Positions 36,210 to 46,247 of a DNA stretch of 64,000 bases are shown piece after piece. Every line of letters begins with the position of its first letter. The first letter of the stretch is position 1. Source of the DNA: Acidicapsa ligni (GTDB lineage Bacteria > Acidobacteriota > Terriglobia > Terriglobales > Acidobacteriaceae); contig NZ_JAGSYG010000004.1 of NCBI RefSeq assembly GCF_025685655.1, positions 496,001-560,000 on the forward strand, written 5' to 3'. The notes beneath the pieces are model-generated. The model was not told the DNA's origin. It saw only the letters and a program-made list of their open reading frames with translations, and searched no databases. The position numbers and the translations under genes are program-made.

Positions 36210-37004
36210 ATGGCATTTGCAGAGCTGCAATCAGAGAGAGGGCAAAGCGTCCGCATTCACTACCAGTTAATTGGGGACGCAAGCCTTCCTGTGCTCGTAC
36301 TATCCCACTCTCTGGGCGTAGCGCTCGATATGTGGCAGCTGCAGGTTGCCGCGCTTCTGCCGCACTTCCGCCTGCTTCAATACGACACGCGCGGGCATGG
36401 TGGGTCTTCAGTCCCACCGGGCCCGTACGGAGTCGAAGATCTGGGCCCGGATGTTTTGGGTTTATTGGATGCTCTTCAAATTGAGACGTTCAGCTTTTGT
36501 GGATTGTCGATGGGCGGCGCCATCGGGCAATGGCTTGGTATTCATGCCTCAACCCGTTTGCAAAAACTGGTGTTGGCAAACACGGCTGCCCGCATTGGGC
36601 AGAAAGACATCTGGAATGCGCGCATCGCGCAAGTCTTGAGTGAAGGTCTTGGCCCCATTATTCCAGGTACCTTGGAGCGGTGGTTTACACGGCCGTTTCG
36701 TGACATGCATCCGGAGATAATTTCTCACACGGCTGATATGTTGCGGCAAACGAGTGTAGATGGTTATGCAGCCTGTTGTGCCGCTGTCCGCGATCTTGAT
36801 CTACGCGCAACCATATGTCAGATCGCGACACCTACCCTGGTTATTTCAGGTGTGGAAGACCCCGTCACATCGCCGGCTGATGGTAAATTTCTCGCGGATC
36901 AAATTCGTGATGCACGATACGAAGTCCTGCAAGCGGCACACTTGTCGAACATAGAAGCCGCCAGCGAATTCAACTTCTGCCTGCTTGCTTTTCTACGAGA
37001 TTAA
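36210..37004 (+). CDS. pcaD: Alpha/beta hydrolase, 3-oxoadipate enol-lactonase-like
   Basis: The 264-residue alpha/beta hydrolase closely follows PcaD: 'LVLSHSLGVALDMWQLQ' (oxyanion region), 'RLLQYDTRGHGGSS', the nucleophile Ser in 'FCGLSMGGAIGQWLG', the Asp in 'ISGVEDPVTSPA' and the His in 'LQAAHLSNIEA'. PcaD hydrolyses beta-ketoadipate enol-lactone in protocatechuate/catechol degradation. No other pca gene lies in the window, so another ester or lactone substrate is possible. Its 3' end converges on the GH115 gene with only 27 bp between stops. Confidence 0.78.
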   Translation: MAFAELQSERGQSVRIHYQLIGDASLPVLVLSHSLGVALDMWQLQVAALLPHFRLLQYDTRGHGGSSVPPGPYGVEDLGPDVLGLLDALQIETFSFCGLSMGGAIGQWLGIHASTRLQKLVLANTAARIGQKDIWNARIAQVLSEGLGPIIPGTLERWFTRPFRDMHPEIISHTADMLRQTSVDGYAACCAAVRDLDLRATICQIATPTLVISGVEDPVTSPADGKFLADQIRDARYEVLQAAHLSNIEAASEFNFCLLAFLRD

Positions 37005-37031
37005 ACTTTCGCAACCAGATTACATTTGCGT

Positions 37032-39926
37032 TTATTTCTGCGCAGCGTCCGTGTTCATGGGGAAGTTGTGAAAGCTCTCCGGTGGGCCGAGATAGCTGGG
37101 TTTGATAGACCCTGCACTCACTACAAATTTTTCAAGCACAATGCCTGGATCTACCATGCCGAAGTTAAGCGTGTGATAGCCGGGCTGAGTGATGTTGAGC
37201 TTCGTCTCTACACGGCGCACACCGTCGCTTACTGCCTTTGCCCAATCGCTTTCAGAGTTATGCTCTAAGCTATCCACAACCTGCGGCAACTGATCGTCAA
37301 ACCACACTGCAAACCGTAGACCTCGTCCCGGCACAAAATTCAGTGTCGGACCAAGCGTTGTTTCCAGATTCAGAGTGCCGCTGTCGAAAAAATACATTCG
37401 ATATTGCAATGCCGCAGTAGCTTGCGAAGCCGCCACACTTGGCGCTGTCACCGGGAAAATAGTCATTCCTGAAAATGTCGCTCCGTATCCAGGAATGCGA
37501 TCCCAATGTACGGCACCTGCACTGGTTACATGTGTAAAGTGTTCGGCTTCGATGGAGACATAACCGTCGCTCTCCACAAATCCATTCAGCGATTCAGGCG
37601 AAGGCGTCTGAGAGCGAGTAGCCTGCACGTTGACGACAGCCGATGGACCATTCTGTTGCGTCACAATGATCTTGCCTTCCTGCTCACCGGAATTGATCTT
37701 TGCCCAATCAATACTGACCTCAACCCGACGTTCTTTCTCTACTTCACCACTGGTTTCATTGAGAGTGATCCATGGCGAATTCGTACTTGCCGAGTAATGA
37801 AAGGGAGTCAACCCGTGATTGAAGATATCGATGAAGTGGGTCTGTCGTTGAAAGTTATCAAACGATAGATATTGAACACCAATTGCGTCAGGCGCTCCTT
37901 CCGCAATGACTCCTATGCGGGCTTCGGCAGCGGGTTGTACCTCAACCACGGCAGGCATAACATTTAACGGAGGCTCTTGCCAATAGGTGTATCCAAGATG
38001 GGTCTGATCCATCATGTGATTCCACTTCCCATGTGCAAGCAGGTGATTGTATTCGCTGGTTAGCTCTGCATCTGCCTTGAAAAGGGATCGCGCCTGAATC
38101 GCAAAATCATTGGCATCGGCTCTTCCCTGTGTGGCATAAAGTCGATTACGACCTGCGGAGATATATAACTCATTCACGATCGCCGAAGCTTTGATTGGGT
38201 GCAGAATCAGTTCGAAATATGCATCCTTTTCATTCTCGGGCAATTGCTTTTGAACTCCTTCTGCTTTTGCCAATAAAGCTCGCCAATCATTTTCAACGCG
38301 GTCCGCTTCGCGATAGTTGATGAGACTGAAGGTATCCACATCCAGCAACTCAGGTTTACGTCTACCGTTGTATCGCGTATAAGTGTCCATCAACTCGGCG
38401 ATCTCATTCGCATGGTCTTCGCCAAACTCACGCGCTGCCCATTGCCTTGTGAACTCCAGCGTTTGATCTTTGCCCCATCGCTCAGGATTGCGCGCCAATG
38501 TCAGGAAGTATTCAATCGGAAACTCCATTGGTTTAAGATCTCCTACATTCACAATCCAGATGCGGTCCGCGCCATAGTTCAGCGCCAGATTCATCTGCTC
38601 CCATACTTTCTCGATTGGGTTGGTATTGATCCACTTATAGTTGCGCGGATCACCGACATAATCAAAGTGGTAATAAATGCCAGCGCCTCCGCTGCGCTTG
38701 CGTTCTTCCACTGTGGGCAGCCTTCGTATGTTGCCCCAGTTATCGTCACACCATAGCAGCGTCACATCATCTGGAACGCGCATGCCTTTTTCGTAATATT
38801 GCTGAACCTCTTTGTACAGCGCCCATACCTGAGGATCAGTCTTGAGTGTGGGCGTGGAATGGTCCGCAATGATTTTTCGCTGATAGGCGACAATTGTTTC
38901 GAGCAGAGTTATATTCGCGCCTTCAGTCATTGGCATGTCTCCGTCGCCTCGCATGCCTAGAGTAATCGTGCTTTCAAAATTCTTGTTGTGGTCAATTCCT
39001 TCACTCCAGAATTTGTTTAGAACCTCAGAGTTCGCGGAGTAATCCCACGGCCCGGTGCCGTGGCGCTTCCACTCTTGTTGCGCGCGCAGCATTGGCTCGT
39101 GGTGCGAAGTTCCCATTACAATCCCGTATTCATCTGCGAGCCGTGCATTCTCTGGATCATCTTCGTTGAATGCGCTGCCCCACATCGCCGGCCATAAATA
39201 ATTGGCTCTCAGGCGAAGCAATAACTCAAAGACTTTCTCATAGAATTTGTGGTTATATCCGCCATAATTGGCGTTTACCCAACCAGTGAGCGCAGGAGCC
39301 TCATCATTCAGGAAAATGCCACGATATTTAACCGCAGGCTCGCCCTGGACATAGCGCCCAGCCTGAACATAGAGACTATCTTTATGGGTGATCGGCACAT
39401 CCGCCCACCAATACCAGGGTGAAACACCAATTTGCTCGGACAAGTCATAGATGCCAAAAATTGTGCCGCGCTTATCGCTTCCAGCAATGACCAAAGCACG
39501 ATCGACACCAGGGATTGGTTTATCTATCACTTGAATAATCGACGATTCCCACTTGCCCTTGATTGTTTCTACATTCAGCTTGTGCTCTTTAATCAGACGA
39601 TCGATCAACCTGCTTTTCGAGATTGTTCCAATCAGGATCACGGTGCCACTTACCGCATCACTGTTGCTGATAAAGCCTGGTTTCAGGCCGGTAACCCGCT
39701 CCACATCGGCCTGTAGATCCTGTGCCGCACGAACAACGCCAGGAAAGTCCTCGTGATCCACATATAGCGTCGCTGTCCTCCCACTAGCCGCTACGGTGAA
39801 GCTTCCCGTGCTCGCTGTATGGTTTACAAAGCGTGGCTGCCCGAGCGCATACCCTCGCGCAGGAGACGCGATGGCCATAAGGAGCAGCCATGCAAAAGCG
39901 AAATGGCGACGAGAAAACATAGGCAC
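37032..39926 (-). CDS. GH115 glycoside hydrolase (xylan alpha-1,2-glucuronidase-like)
   Basis: The 964-residue secreted enzyme has a signal peptide with 'AFAWLLLMAIASPARG'. GH115 enzymes remove (4-O-methyl)glucuronic acid from xylan. Family segments visible are 'ALVIAGSDKRGTIFGIYDLSEQIG', 'WYWWADVP', 'YRGIFLNDEAPALTGW', 'NYLWPAMWGSAFNEDDPEN', 'GTSHHEPMLRAQQEW' and 'TLGMRGDGDMPM'. The C-terminus is a beta-sandwich. The GTG at 39926 has GGAG at good spacing; ATG 39920 is equally possible. It converges on pcaD and lies back to back with the TolB-like gene, in a glycan-use neighbourhood. Confidence 0.92.
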   Translation of the reverse strand: MPMFSRRHFAFAWLLLMAIASPARGYALGQPRFVNHTASTGSFTVAASGRTATLYVDHEDFPGVVRAAQDLQADVERVTGLKPGFISNSDAVSGTVILIGTISKSRLIDRLIKEHKLNVETIKGKWESSIIQVIDKPIPGVDRALVIAGSDKRGTIFGIYDLSEQIGVSPWYWWADVPITHKDSLYVQAGRYVQGEPAVKYRGIFLNDEAPALTGWVNANYGGYNHKFYEKVFELLLRLRANYLWPAMWGSAFNEDDPENARLADEYGIVMGTSHHEPMLRAQQEWKRHGTGPWDYSANSEVLNKFWSEGIDHNKNFESTITLGMRGDGDMPMTEGANITLLETIVAYQRKIIADHSTPTLKTDPQVWALYKEVQQYYEKGMRVPDDVTLLWCDDNWGNIRRLPTVEERKRSGGAGIYYHFDYVGDPRNYKWINTNPIEKVWEQMNLALNYGADRIWIVNVGDLKPMEFPIEYFLTLARNPERWGKDQTLEFTRQWAAREFGEDHANEIAELMDTYTRYNGRRKPELLDVDTFSLINYREADRVENDWRALLAKAEGVQKQLPENEKDAYFELILHPIKASAIVNELYISAGRNRLYATQGRADANDFAIQARSLFKADAELTSEYNHLLAHGKWNHMMDQTHLGYTYWQEPPLNVMPAVVEVQPAAEARIGVIAEGAPDAIGVQYLSFDNFQRQTHFIDIFNHGLTPFHYSASTNSPWITLNETSGEVEKERRVEVSIDWAKINSGEQEGKIIVTQQNGPSAVVNVQATRSQTPSPESLNGFVESDGYVSIEAEHFTHVTSAGAVHWDRIPGYGATFSGMTIFPVTAPSVAASQATAALQYRMYFFDSGTLNLETTLGPTLNFVPGRGLRFAVWFDDQLPQVVDSLEHNSESDWAKAVSDGVRRVETKLNITQPGYHTLNFGMVDPGIVLEKFVVSAGSIKPSYLGPPESFHNFPMNTDAAQK

Positions 39927-40160
39927 GATGGAACTCCATCCCGACTTTATAGGAAACCGATTTCGGTCATGAACCAGCCAACCGCTACGTATCCTGGAGT
40001 GCGTGTTGCAGCTCTCAGACCCGCATGCGATAAGAGAAAGTCATACAGCGCAGGGCGTCATTCATAATCGCACTCTTTATATCTACTAAAGCGATGTATT
40101 GCAAATGCAGCCGGAAACGGGAATCTCCTTATGCTTTGGATCGCATTCCGAAGAGCAGTG

Positions 40161-40190
40161 TTGACACGAGTATTGCCGGACTCGTAGAGT
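40161..40190 (+). promoter_or_regulatory. Candidate promoter of the TolB-like gene
   Basis: TTGACA at 40161-40166 and TAGAGT at 40185-40190 are separated by 18 nt, in the 322-bp divergent region upstream of the GTG at 40249. A short ACGAGT/ACTCGT inverted repeat overlaps the spacer and could bind a regulator. The remainder of 39927-40248 holds nothing else I can recognise. Confidence 0.45.
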
Positions 40191-40248
40191 TCGAGCGACG
40201 AAGAGAGTTACACTCACTCTGAGACTACGTTCAAAAAAGGATGTAACC

Positions 40249-41790
40249 GTGAATCGAAAGCTTCCTGCATCGCTGCTTGCCTGGGTGAGTTGTGCCCTGA
40301 TTTTATGTGCAATGGCTACCCGAGCAAGATCTCAATCTGCGCCAACGTCCTTAGGCGTCTTCGACGGCCACAACGATGTGGGCACAGTGCTTCATGCAGG
40401 AACCGTAGATTTTGACTCCGCTAAGGGCGCGTACACGATCACCGGGTCGGGTGAGAACATGTGGCTTACAAAGGATGCGTTCCATTTTTTATGGAAGAAG
40501 ACTTCCGGCGATGTATCCCTGACTGCGGATATTCATTTTCCCTCGGCAGGTACGAATCCGCATCGTAAAGCTGTTCTTGTGATCCGTCAAAATCTCGATG
40601 CGGACTCTGTTTATGTTGACGCTGCCTTGCATGGTTCAGGGCTTACGGCGCTTCAATACAGATCTGCCATTGGAGATGAGACGCACGATATCGAGTGGAA
40701 CATTAGTGCACCCCAGCGGCTCCGCATTGATAAGCGAGGGGACACAATCACCATGTACATGAGTACGAACGGTGAACCACTCCACCCCGCAGGTGCCGCC
40801 GTCAAACTCCATCTCGAAGGAGAGTTTTACATCGGTCTTGGCGTCTGCTCACACGACAAGAATGTTATAGAAAAAGCAGTCTTTTCAAATGTCCAACTGA
40901 AGCCGATTGCTCCTGCTATCGCCGATGCAAAACCAATTCTCTACAGCACTCTGCGCACGATTGCAACCAATCCTGAATCGCCAATCCAGACGAATGTTTT
41001 TACTGCCCAGGGGCTATTCGCCGCACCAAATTGGACACGTGATGGGAAGTCGCTGCTTTTTGATCAGAGCGGAAAGATTATGAGCATCCCCGTAGATGGT
41101 GGTACGCCTCATGCATTGGATACGGGCATTGCAACGAACTGCGGCAGTAGTCATGGTCTCTCTCCGGATGGCAAGTGGCTGGCGGCTACCTGCTTCGTTG
41201 CTGGAGATCCGGGTGCACGCATTTACATCTTCCCATCCGGCGGAGGTGCTGCTCGCCTGGTGACGAAGAATCCAGCATCGTGGTGGCACGGCTGGTCTCC
41301 CGATGGAAAGACCCTGGCATTTGTTCGCCCAGGCAGCGATGGCCTCAATATCGATACGATCTCTGTGGATGGCGGGGAAGAAAGCGCAGCCACCACTGGC
41401 GCTGGAATCCACGACGATCCCGATTACTCACCGGATGGACAATACATTTACTTCAATTCGAATCGCGGTGGTGGCACCATGCAGATATGGCGCATGCATC
41501 CGGATGGAAGCCAGCCAGAACAGGTCACATCGGATGAGCGCAACAACTGGACGCCGCATATCTCCCCCGACGACAAATGGATGGTCTTTGTCTCTTATGA
41601 CAAGAGTGTTACGGGCCACCTGCCGAACAAGGACATTCAGCTTCGCCTCATGTCTCTCGGTGACAAGAAGATCAGAACCCTTGTCGATATCGTTGGCGGC
41701 GCTGGCACGATCAATGTTCCATCATGGGCGCCTGACAGCAGCCATCTGGCCTTCGTCAGCTTTGAGTTGGTACCCGCTGATGCGAAGTGA
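40249..41790 (+). CDS. Exported TolB-like beta-propeller (PD40) protein
   Basis: The 513-residue product has a signal peptide ('LLAWVSCALILCAMATRARS'). An N-terminal beta-sandwich (residues about 40-220, DUF1349/laminin-like by appearance) is followed by a WD40-like PD40 propeller with repeated 'SPDGKWLAATC', 'SPDGKTLAFVRPG', 'SPDGQYIYFNSNRGG' and 'SPDDKWMVFVSYD'. PD40 propellers such as TolB are periplasmic binding modules, often next to glycan-degradation genes in Acidobacteriota. The start is GTG 40249 with AAAAAAGG 8 nt upstream. Its molecular role is unknown. Confidence 0.83.
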   Translation: MNRKLPASLLAWVSCALILCAMATRARSQSAPTSLGVFDGHNDVGTVLHAGTVDFDSAKGAYTITGSGENMWLTKDAFHFLWKKTSGDVSLTADIHFPSAGTNPHRKAVLVIRQNLDADSVYVDAALHGSGLTALQYRSAIGDETHDIEWNISAPQRLRIDKRGDTITMYMSTNGEPLHPAGAAVKLHLEGEFYIGLGVCSHDKNVIEKAVFSNVQLKPIAPAIADAKPILYSTLRTIATNPESPIQTNVFTAQGLFAAPNWTRDGKSLLFDQSGKIMSIPVDGGTPHALDTGIATNCGSSHGLSPDGKWLAATCFVAGDPGARIYIFPSGGGAARLVTKNPASWWHGWSPDGKTLAFVRPGSDGLNIDTISVDGGEESAATTGAGIHDDPDYSPDGQYIYFNSNRGGGTMQIWRMHPDGSQPEQVTSDERNNWTPHISPDDKWMVFVSYDKSVTGHLPNKDIQLRLMSLGDKKIRTLVDIVGGAGTINVPSWAPDSSHLAFVSFELVPADAK

Positions 41791-41997
41791 TCTCAGCAGC
41801 ACGATTTTGGCCTTAGGGATTTTCTGATACTAGCTTAAGCGCAGACTGGTGGCATCGGGCGCGGAGGATGTGGCTGATCCAAAGAAAAATCGTCCATGCC
41901 AGCATCCAAGTTGGAGTGACGATCATCCTTATATGAATCACCAGCGCTTAAGCCGGGCCATTCTGCCGAGCGACAGTCAGACAGAGCGTATCCTCGG

Positions 41998-42053
41998 ATC
42001 TAATGCTTGTGATCTAAGGCTTGTGGGCCAATGTTTGTGACCCAGGGCTTGCC
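41998..42053. repeat. Four degenerate tandem 14-nt repeats upstream of the MHS transporter
   Basis: Copies occupy 41998-42011, 42012-42025, 42026-42039 and 42040-42053. Copies 1 and 2 differ at one base (ATCTAATGCTTGTG type); 3 and 4 diverge but keep the AxxGxTTG core. The array ends 17 bp before the transporter start and may be a slippage product or a regulator-binding array. Confidence 0.7.
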
Positions 42054-42070
42054 ATATATTTGGAGATTCG

Positions 42071-43381
42071 ATGAGTACAGTACCTACCGGGACGGGAAGG
42101 CGCATCAATACACCGCGCCAGGTCCTGTTTGCAAGTTTGATCGGCACAACGATTGAGTTTTTCGATTTCTATATCTACGCAACTGCTGCTGTGCTGGTCT
42201 TTCCGCGCTTGTTTTTTCCGGCTTCAAATCCGGCCTCTGCTGTGCTCGCATCGCTGGCTACATTTGGTATTGCTTTCTTCGCGCGCCCGGTAGGGTCAGC
42301 GCTCTTTGGTCATTTTGGCGATCGCATCGGACGAAAGAAAACACTGGTCATCGCCCTATCCACCATGGGAATCTCAACAGTTGCCATTGGAGCGCTGCCA
42401 ACTTATCATACGATTGGTTTTGCCGCGTCGCTGCTCCTCGCGCTGTGCCGTTTTGGCCAGGGACTCGGCCTTGGAGGGGAGTGGGGTGGAGCGGTACTCC
42501 TGGCAATTGAAAACGCGCCGCCTAACAAGCGCGCCTGGTATGGCATGTTTCCGCAACTTGGCGCTCCTATCGGATTTTTCCTCTCCGGCGGTATTTTCCT
42601 GCTTCTCTCTCGCTGGCTCACCGATCAGCAGTTTTTCACCTTTGGCTGGCGGCTGCCCTTTCTTGCAAGCGCCGTTCTCGTGTTTCTTGGTCTGTATGTT
42701 CGGCTGACAATTACCGAAACTCCTGTATTCAAAGAATCTCGCGAACGAGGGGAACAGGAAAAAGTACCGATGGTGGCCGTTTTTCGCCGTCATTCCAGGG
42801 CGCTCATGGCGGGTGTTCTCGTGTGTCTCGCAACGTTCGTACTTTTCTATCTGATGACGGTCTTCGCGCTCTCGTGGGGAACGAGTGCATTGGGTTATAG
42901 TCGCGGTAAATTCCTTCTGATGCAGATGTTCGACATCTTCTTTTTCGCTATAGCCATTCCACTTTCGGCAATACTGGCGGAGCGAGGTCGTCGTCGCACA
43001 ATGCTTTGGGTTACGGCGGCAATCTTCGCCTTTGGTTTAATCATGGCACCCATGTTTAGCGCGGGCACCGTCGGAGCAGTGTCCATGATGGCCCTTGGCC
43101 TGTTCTTGATGGGGATGACATATGGGCCGCTTGGGACTGTGCTTTCAGAGCTCTTTCCAACCTCGGTACGCTACACCGGGAGTTCGCTGGCCTTCAGTTT
43201 CGCGGGCATTGTAGGCGCATCTCTGGCTCCATATATTGCCACCTGGTTAGCCAAAACATATGGACTGCCCTATGTCGGCTACTATCTCTCCGGTGCGGCC
43301 GTGCTGACATTTTTAGGTCTGCTTGCAATCAGGGAAACAAAGGACGATGATCTCGTCATTTCAAAAGCGAAACCAAGCTGA
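42071..43381 (+). CDS. MFS transporter, metabolite:H+ symporter (MHS) family
   Basis: This 436-residue, 12-TM permease resembles ShiA/ProP/KgtP. The TM1 segment 'GTTIEFFDFYIYATAAVLVFPRLFF' and the loop motif 'GHFGDRIGRKKTL' are diagnostic of MHS. 'RFGQGLGLGGEWGGAVLLAIE' is also a strong MHS signature, and the repeated motif 'ILAERGRRRTML' follows TM8. Such carriers bring in small carboxylates or compatible solutes with protons; the substrate cannot be determined. It lies between glycan genes and may import a sugar-derived acid. Confidence 0.9.
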   Translation: MSTVPTGTGRRINTPRQVLFASLIGTTIEFFDFYIYATAAVLVFPRLFFPASNPASAVLASLATFGIAFFARPVGSALFGHFGDRIGRKKTLVIALSTMGISTVAIGALPTYHTIGFAASLLLALCRFGQGLGLGGEWGGAVLLAIENAPPNKRAWYGMFPQLGAPIGFFLSGGIFLLLSRWLTDQQFFTFGWRLPFLASAVLVFLGLYVRLTITETPVFKESRERGEQEKVPMVAVFRRHSRALMAGVLVCLATFVLFYLMTVFALSWGTSALGYSRGKFLLMQMFDIFFFAIAIPLSAILAERGRRRTMLWVTAAIFAFGLIMAPMFSAGTVGAVSMMALGLFLMGMTYGPLGTVLSELFPTSVRYTGSSLAFSFAGIVGASLAPYIATWLAKTYGLPYVGYYLSGAAVLTFLGLLAIRETKDDDLVISKAKPS

Positions 43382-43831
43382 TTTCAGGAATGCAATCACG
43401 TTACTTATTGCACCGTAAGTCCACAAAATTTATATTTCATCGGGCTAATGTGGCGATTGACGGTTGCCAGAGGTACTCGCGTGCAGAGCCCGCGAGTACG
43501 AGCCCATTTGGCACCCCAACGGGCAGTATAAGGGTGCCCTGCTTGCGCTACTTATAATCGATATAGTCTTCTTTGCTTTCTCTCCAGGTACAGTGTTTGG
43601 ATTTGCCTCTGTAAGATTTCTGCACGGTACCGATGAGACAAGGCCGAGTCTGGCGTACTTGTACTGGCTCGCCAAAGATTGGATGGCCGGGTATGCAGAG
43701 ATTGCCTCGATGGCTGGACGGTAGCCATTTTTCGCGCCGTCATGTGGAAAATTGAAGCTGTGGATGAAGTTGTGCTGCTTAGATCGCGTGGTATGGGTAA
43801 TGCAAATCTGAAAGGTGATTCTTAAAAGAAG
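43382..43831. other. Intergenic region with 9-bp inverted repeat
   Basis: GTACTCGCG 43473-43481 and CGCGAGTAC 43491-43499 form a perfect inverted repeat with a 9-nt spacer and no T-run. An 86-codon frame from a TTG at 43464 runs through it with one hydrophobic stretch ('ALLALLIIDIVFFAF') but lacks a ribosome binding site, so I do not call it a gene. The GH92 promoter must lie in the second half. Confidence 0.45.
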
Positions 43832-46165
43832 ATGCGTCGTTTGCCAGGTATTGTTATCAAGTCTTTCTCGCTTCTAGTTGTCCTTGCCTGTGTGCCGATT
43901 CTTTCCGCGCAGACGGGCTCTCCCTCCACGATGGTCGATCCGATGATTGGCACCGGTCCGGATGGTCATACCTTTCCCGGCGCGACCGTACCCTTCGGTA
44001 TGGTGCAGCTCTCGCCGGATACGCAGATTCGCTCCTTCAGGCAGAGTTATAAATGGGCAGCGGGCTATCGCTACGAAGATACGACGATTCTCGGGTTTTC
44101 GCATACGCACTTTTCCGGTGCGGGACACTCCGACCTGGGAGACGTGCTGTTGCAACCGATCTCCGGCGACGTACGGCTTGAACCTGGCGATATCGACAAG
44201 CCTGGGTCTGGCTACCGGTCGCGCTTCAGTCATGAGAGCGAAAAGGCCGCACCCGGATACTATGCCGTTTCTCTTCTCGACTACGGCATCCAGGCTGAGC
44301 TGACGGCCACTGCGCGCGTTGGAGTCCACCGCTATAGTTACCCTTCGGACAAGCCTGCGCGGGTTTTGATGGATCTGCGCTCGTCAATTTACAACTATCC
44401 AGGCAAGGTGCTGTGGTCGCGTATCCGCGTGCGTCCAGATGGAACCGTGACCGGGATGAGAGAGACTCGTGGCTGGGCGCCTGGGCGGCAACTCTACTTT
44501 GCCATCCGTTTCTCTCAGCCGATGAAAGGGCACAGTTTATACGACCGCGAGCCCTTGCCGGTTGAATATCACGGATTCAGGACACCGGGTACAACCGCGG
44601 AAGACACGCAGTCGATCGAAGGCAGAGGACTCATTGCTTCATTCGACTTCGGCATGGTCAAGGAAGCTCTGGTCGTCAAGGTGGCCATATCGCCTGTCAG
44701 TGAAGACAGTGCGGTTGCAAACATGGATGCCGAAGTACCAGCTTTCGATTTCGATGCAGTGCACAAGGCAGCTACGTCTGCGTGGGACAGGCAGCTGGGT
44801 CTCATCGACTTCAAGGCCGAGCCCGCCATGCTCAAAAATCTGTACACGGCTCTCTACCACTCTTTGCTCGCTCCCAGTTTGAGCATGGATGTGGACGGAG
44901 GGTATCGCGGGCCGGATAACCAGGTTCATTATGCGAAGGGCTTTAGGTATGTTTCAAGCCTTTCGCTTTGGGATACCTATCGTGCGGAACAGCCGCTCAT
45001 GACGTTGATTGAACCGGAGCAGCGCACCAGTGACCTGATCCAGTCGCTGCTTGCCTCGCAGCGTGAGAGTCCATTCGGGATACTCCCGATCTGGCAGTTC
45101 CAGGGCATCGAAGCGTGGTGCATGATCGGATATCACGCGGTACCGGAAATCGCAGACGCATACGTGAAAGGCATTCGCGGCTTTGATGCGGATGAGGCGT
45201 TGAAGGCTATGGTGGCCAGTGCAAACTACGGGCCATACGGCAATCTCGAAGAGTATAAGAAGCTGGGATACGTGCCTGTCGATCACGACGCAGAGGCTGC
45301 ATCGAAGACTGTAGAGTACGCCTTTGACGACTGGACGATTGCCCGCATGGCGCAGGCGATGAAGCGGACCGATATCGCCGCGACCTTTGATCGCCGCGCG
45401 GCGAATTGGAAAAACAACTTCAATGCTTCGGATGGGTTTGTCGAGCCAAGGTTAGCTAACGGAGAATTTCGCAAGCCTTTCGATCCGACACGCGCGGGTG
45501 AGGATAGCGGTTTCACCGAGGGCAACGCGTGGCAGTATTCCTGGTATCAACCTCAGGATGAGCAGGGTCTCATTCAACTGCTGGGCGGCAAGCAGCAATT
45601 GATCGCCAAGCTCGATGCGATGTTTGATGCCAAAGTCGATCCGGCCAAGTATGCGGATGTTGAAGACATGGCCGGCATGATGGGACAGTACGTGCACGGC
45701 AATGAGCCAAGCCATCACCTGGCTTACCTCTACGACTATGCCGGCGAGCCATTGCGCACGCAGGAACGTCTTCGCCAGATCGTAGAGTCTCAGTATCGAC
45801 CGACACCGGATGGCCTCGTCGGAAACGACGATCTCGGGCAGATGTCGGCGTGGATGATCTTTACATCGCTCGGGTTTTACCCCGTTGCGCCTGGATCGAA
45901 TGAGTACGTGATTGGGCGGCCATTTGTATCCCGCGCAGCGCTGCACTTGCCAAACGGCAAGACTCTGACCGTGGTGGCGGAGAACCTGAGTTCCTCAAAT
46001 GCCTTTATCCAGTCCGTTACGCTCAATGGCAAACCCTTAACGCGAACTTTTGTGCGGCATGAAGAGCTGATGCGAGGGGGCGAGTTGCATTTTGTGATGA
46101 GTTCGAAGGCAGATGCAACCTGGTCCACACAACCGCATGAAGCTCCCTATTCAATGACGAAGTGA
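43832..46165 (+). CDS. GH92 alpha-mannosidase, exported
   Basis: The 777-residue calcium-dependent exo-alpha-mannosidase has a signal peptide 'SFSLLVVLACVPILSAQ'. It starts with the GH92 hallmark 'VDPMIGTGPDGHTFPGATVPFGMVQLSPD', then 'GFSHTHFSGAGHSDLGD'. The proposed catalytic acid Glu is in 'YVHGNEPSHHLAYLYDYAG' and the base Asp in 'GNDDLGQMSAWMIF', both by family comparison. Linkage specificity (1,2 / 1,3 / 1,4) cannot be told. Oar-like receptor 2 follows after 370 bp; together with GH115 this suggests degradation of plant or fungal glycans. Confidence 0.94.
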   Translation: MRRLPGIVIKSFSLLVVLACVPILSAQTGSPSTMVDPMIGTGPDGHTFPGATVPFGMVQLSPDTQIRSFRQSYKWAAGYRYEDTTILGFSHTHFSGAGHSDLGDVLLQPISGDVRLEPGDIDKPGSGYRSRFSHESEKAAPGYYAVSLLDYGIQAELTATARVGVHRYSYPSDKPARVLMDLRSSIYNYPGKVLWSRIRVRPDGTVTGMRETRGWAPGRQLYFAIRFSQPMKGHSLYDREPLPVEYHGFRTPGTTAEDTQSIEGRGLIASFDFGMVKEALVVKVAISPVSEDSAVANMDAEVPAFDFDAVHKAATSAWDRQLGLIDFKAEPAMLKNLYTALYHSLLAPSLSMDVDGGYRGPDNQVHYAKGFRYVSSLSLWDTYRAEQPLMTLIEPEQRTSDLIQSLLASQRESPFGILPIWQFQGIEAWCMIGYHAVPEIADAYVKGIRGFDADEALKAMVASANYGPYGNLEEYKKLGYVPVDHDAEAASKTVEYAFDDWTIARMAQAMKRTDIAATFDRRAANWKNNFNASDGFVEPRLANGEFRKPFDPTRAGEDSGFTEGNAWQYSWYQPQDEQGLIQLLGGKQQLIAKLDAMFDAKVDPAKYADVEDMAGMMGQYVHGNEPSHHLAYLYDYAGEPLRTQERLRQIVESQYRPTPDGLVGNDDLGQMSAWMIFTSLGFYPVAPGSNEYVIGRPFVSRAALHLPNGKTLTVVAENLSSSNAFIQSVTLNGKPLTRTFVRHEELMRGGELHFVMSSKADATWSTQPHEAPYSMTK

Positions 46166-46202
46166 GCTTAACCGACACCGCAGGTGATATCGACCGTGCG
46201 TA

Positions 46203-46247
46203 GGGGACCGGAACAAAATTCCGGTTCCTCGCCACGGTGTTTTTTTG
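46203..46247 (+). terminator. Probable GH92 terminator
   Basis: A hairpin formed by GGGGACCGGAA (46203-46213) and TTCCGGTTCC (46218-46229) is followed some 10 nt later by a run of seven T's. The stem contains one G-U pair, and the distance to the T-run is longer than ideal. Confidence 0.5.

Noticed and set aside
43464..43724. 86-codon frame with one hydrophobic segment
   Set aside because: TTG start without a ribosome binding site, crosses an inverted repeat, and no recognisable family.
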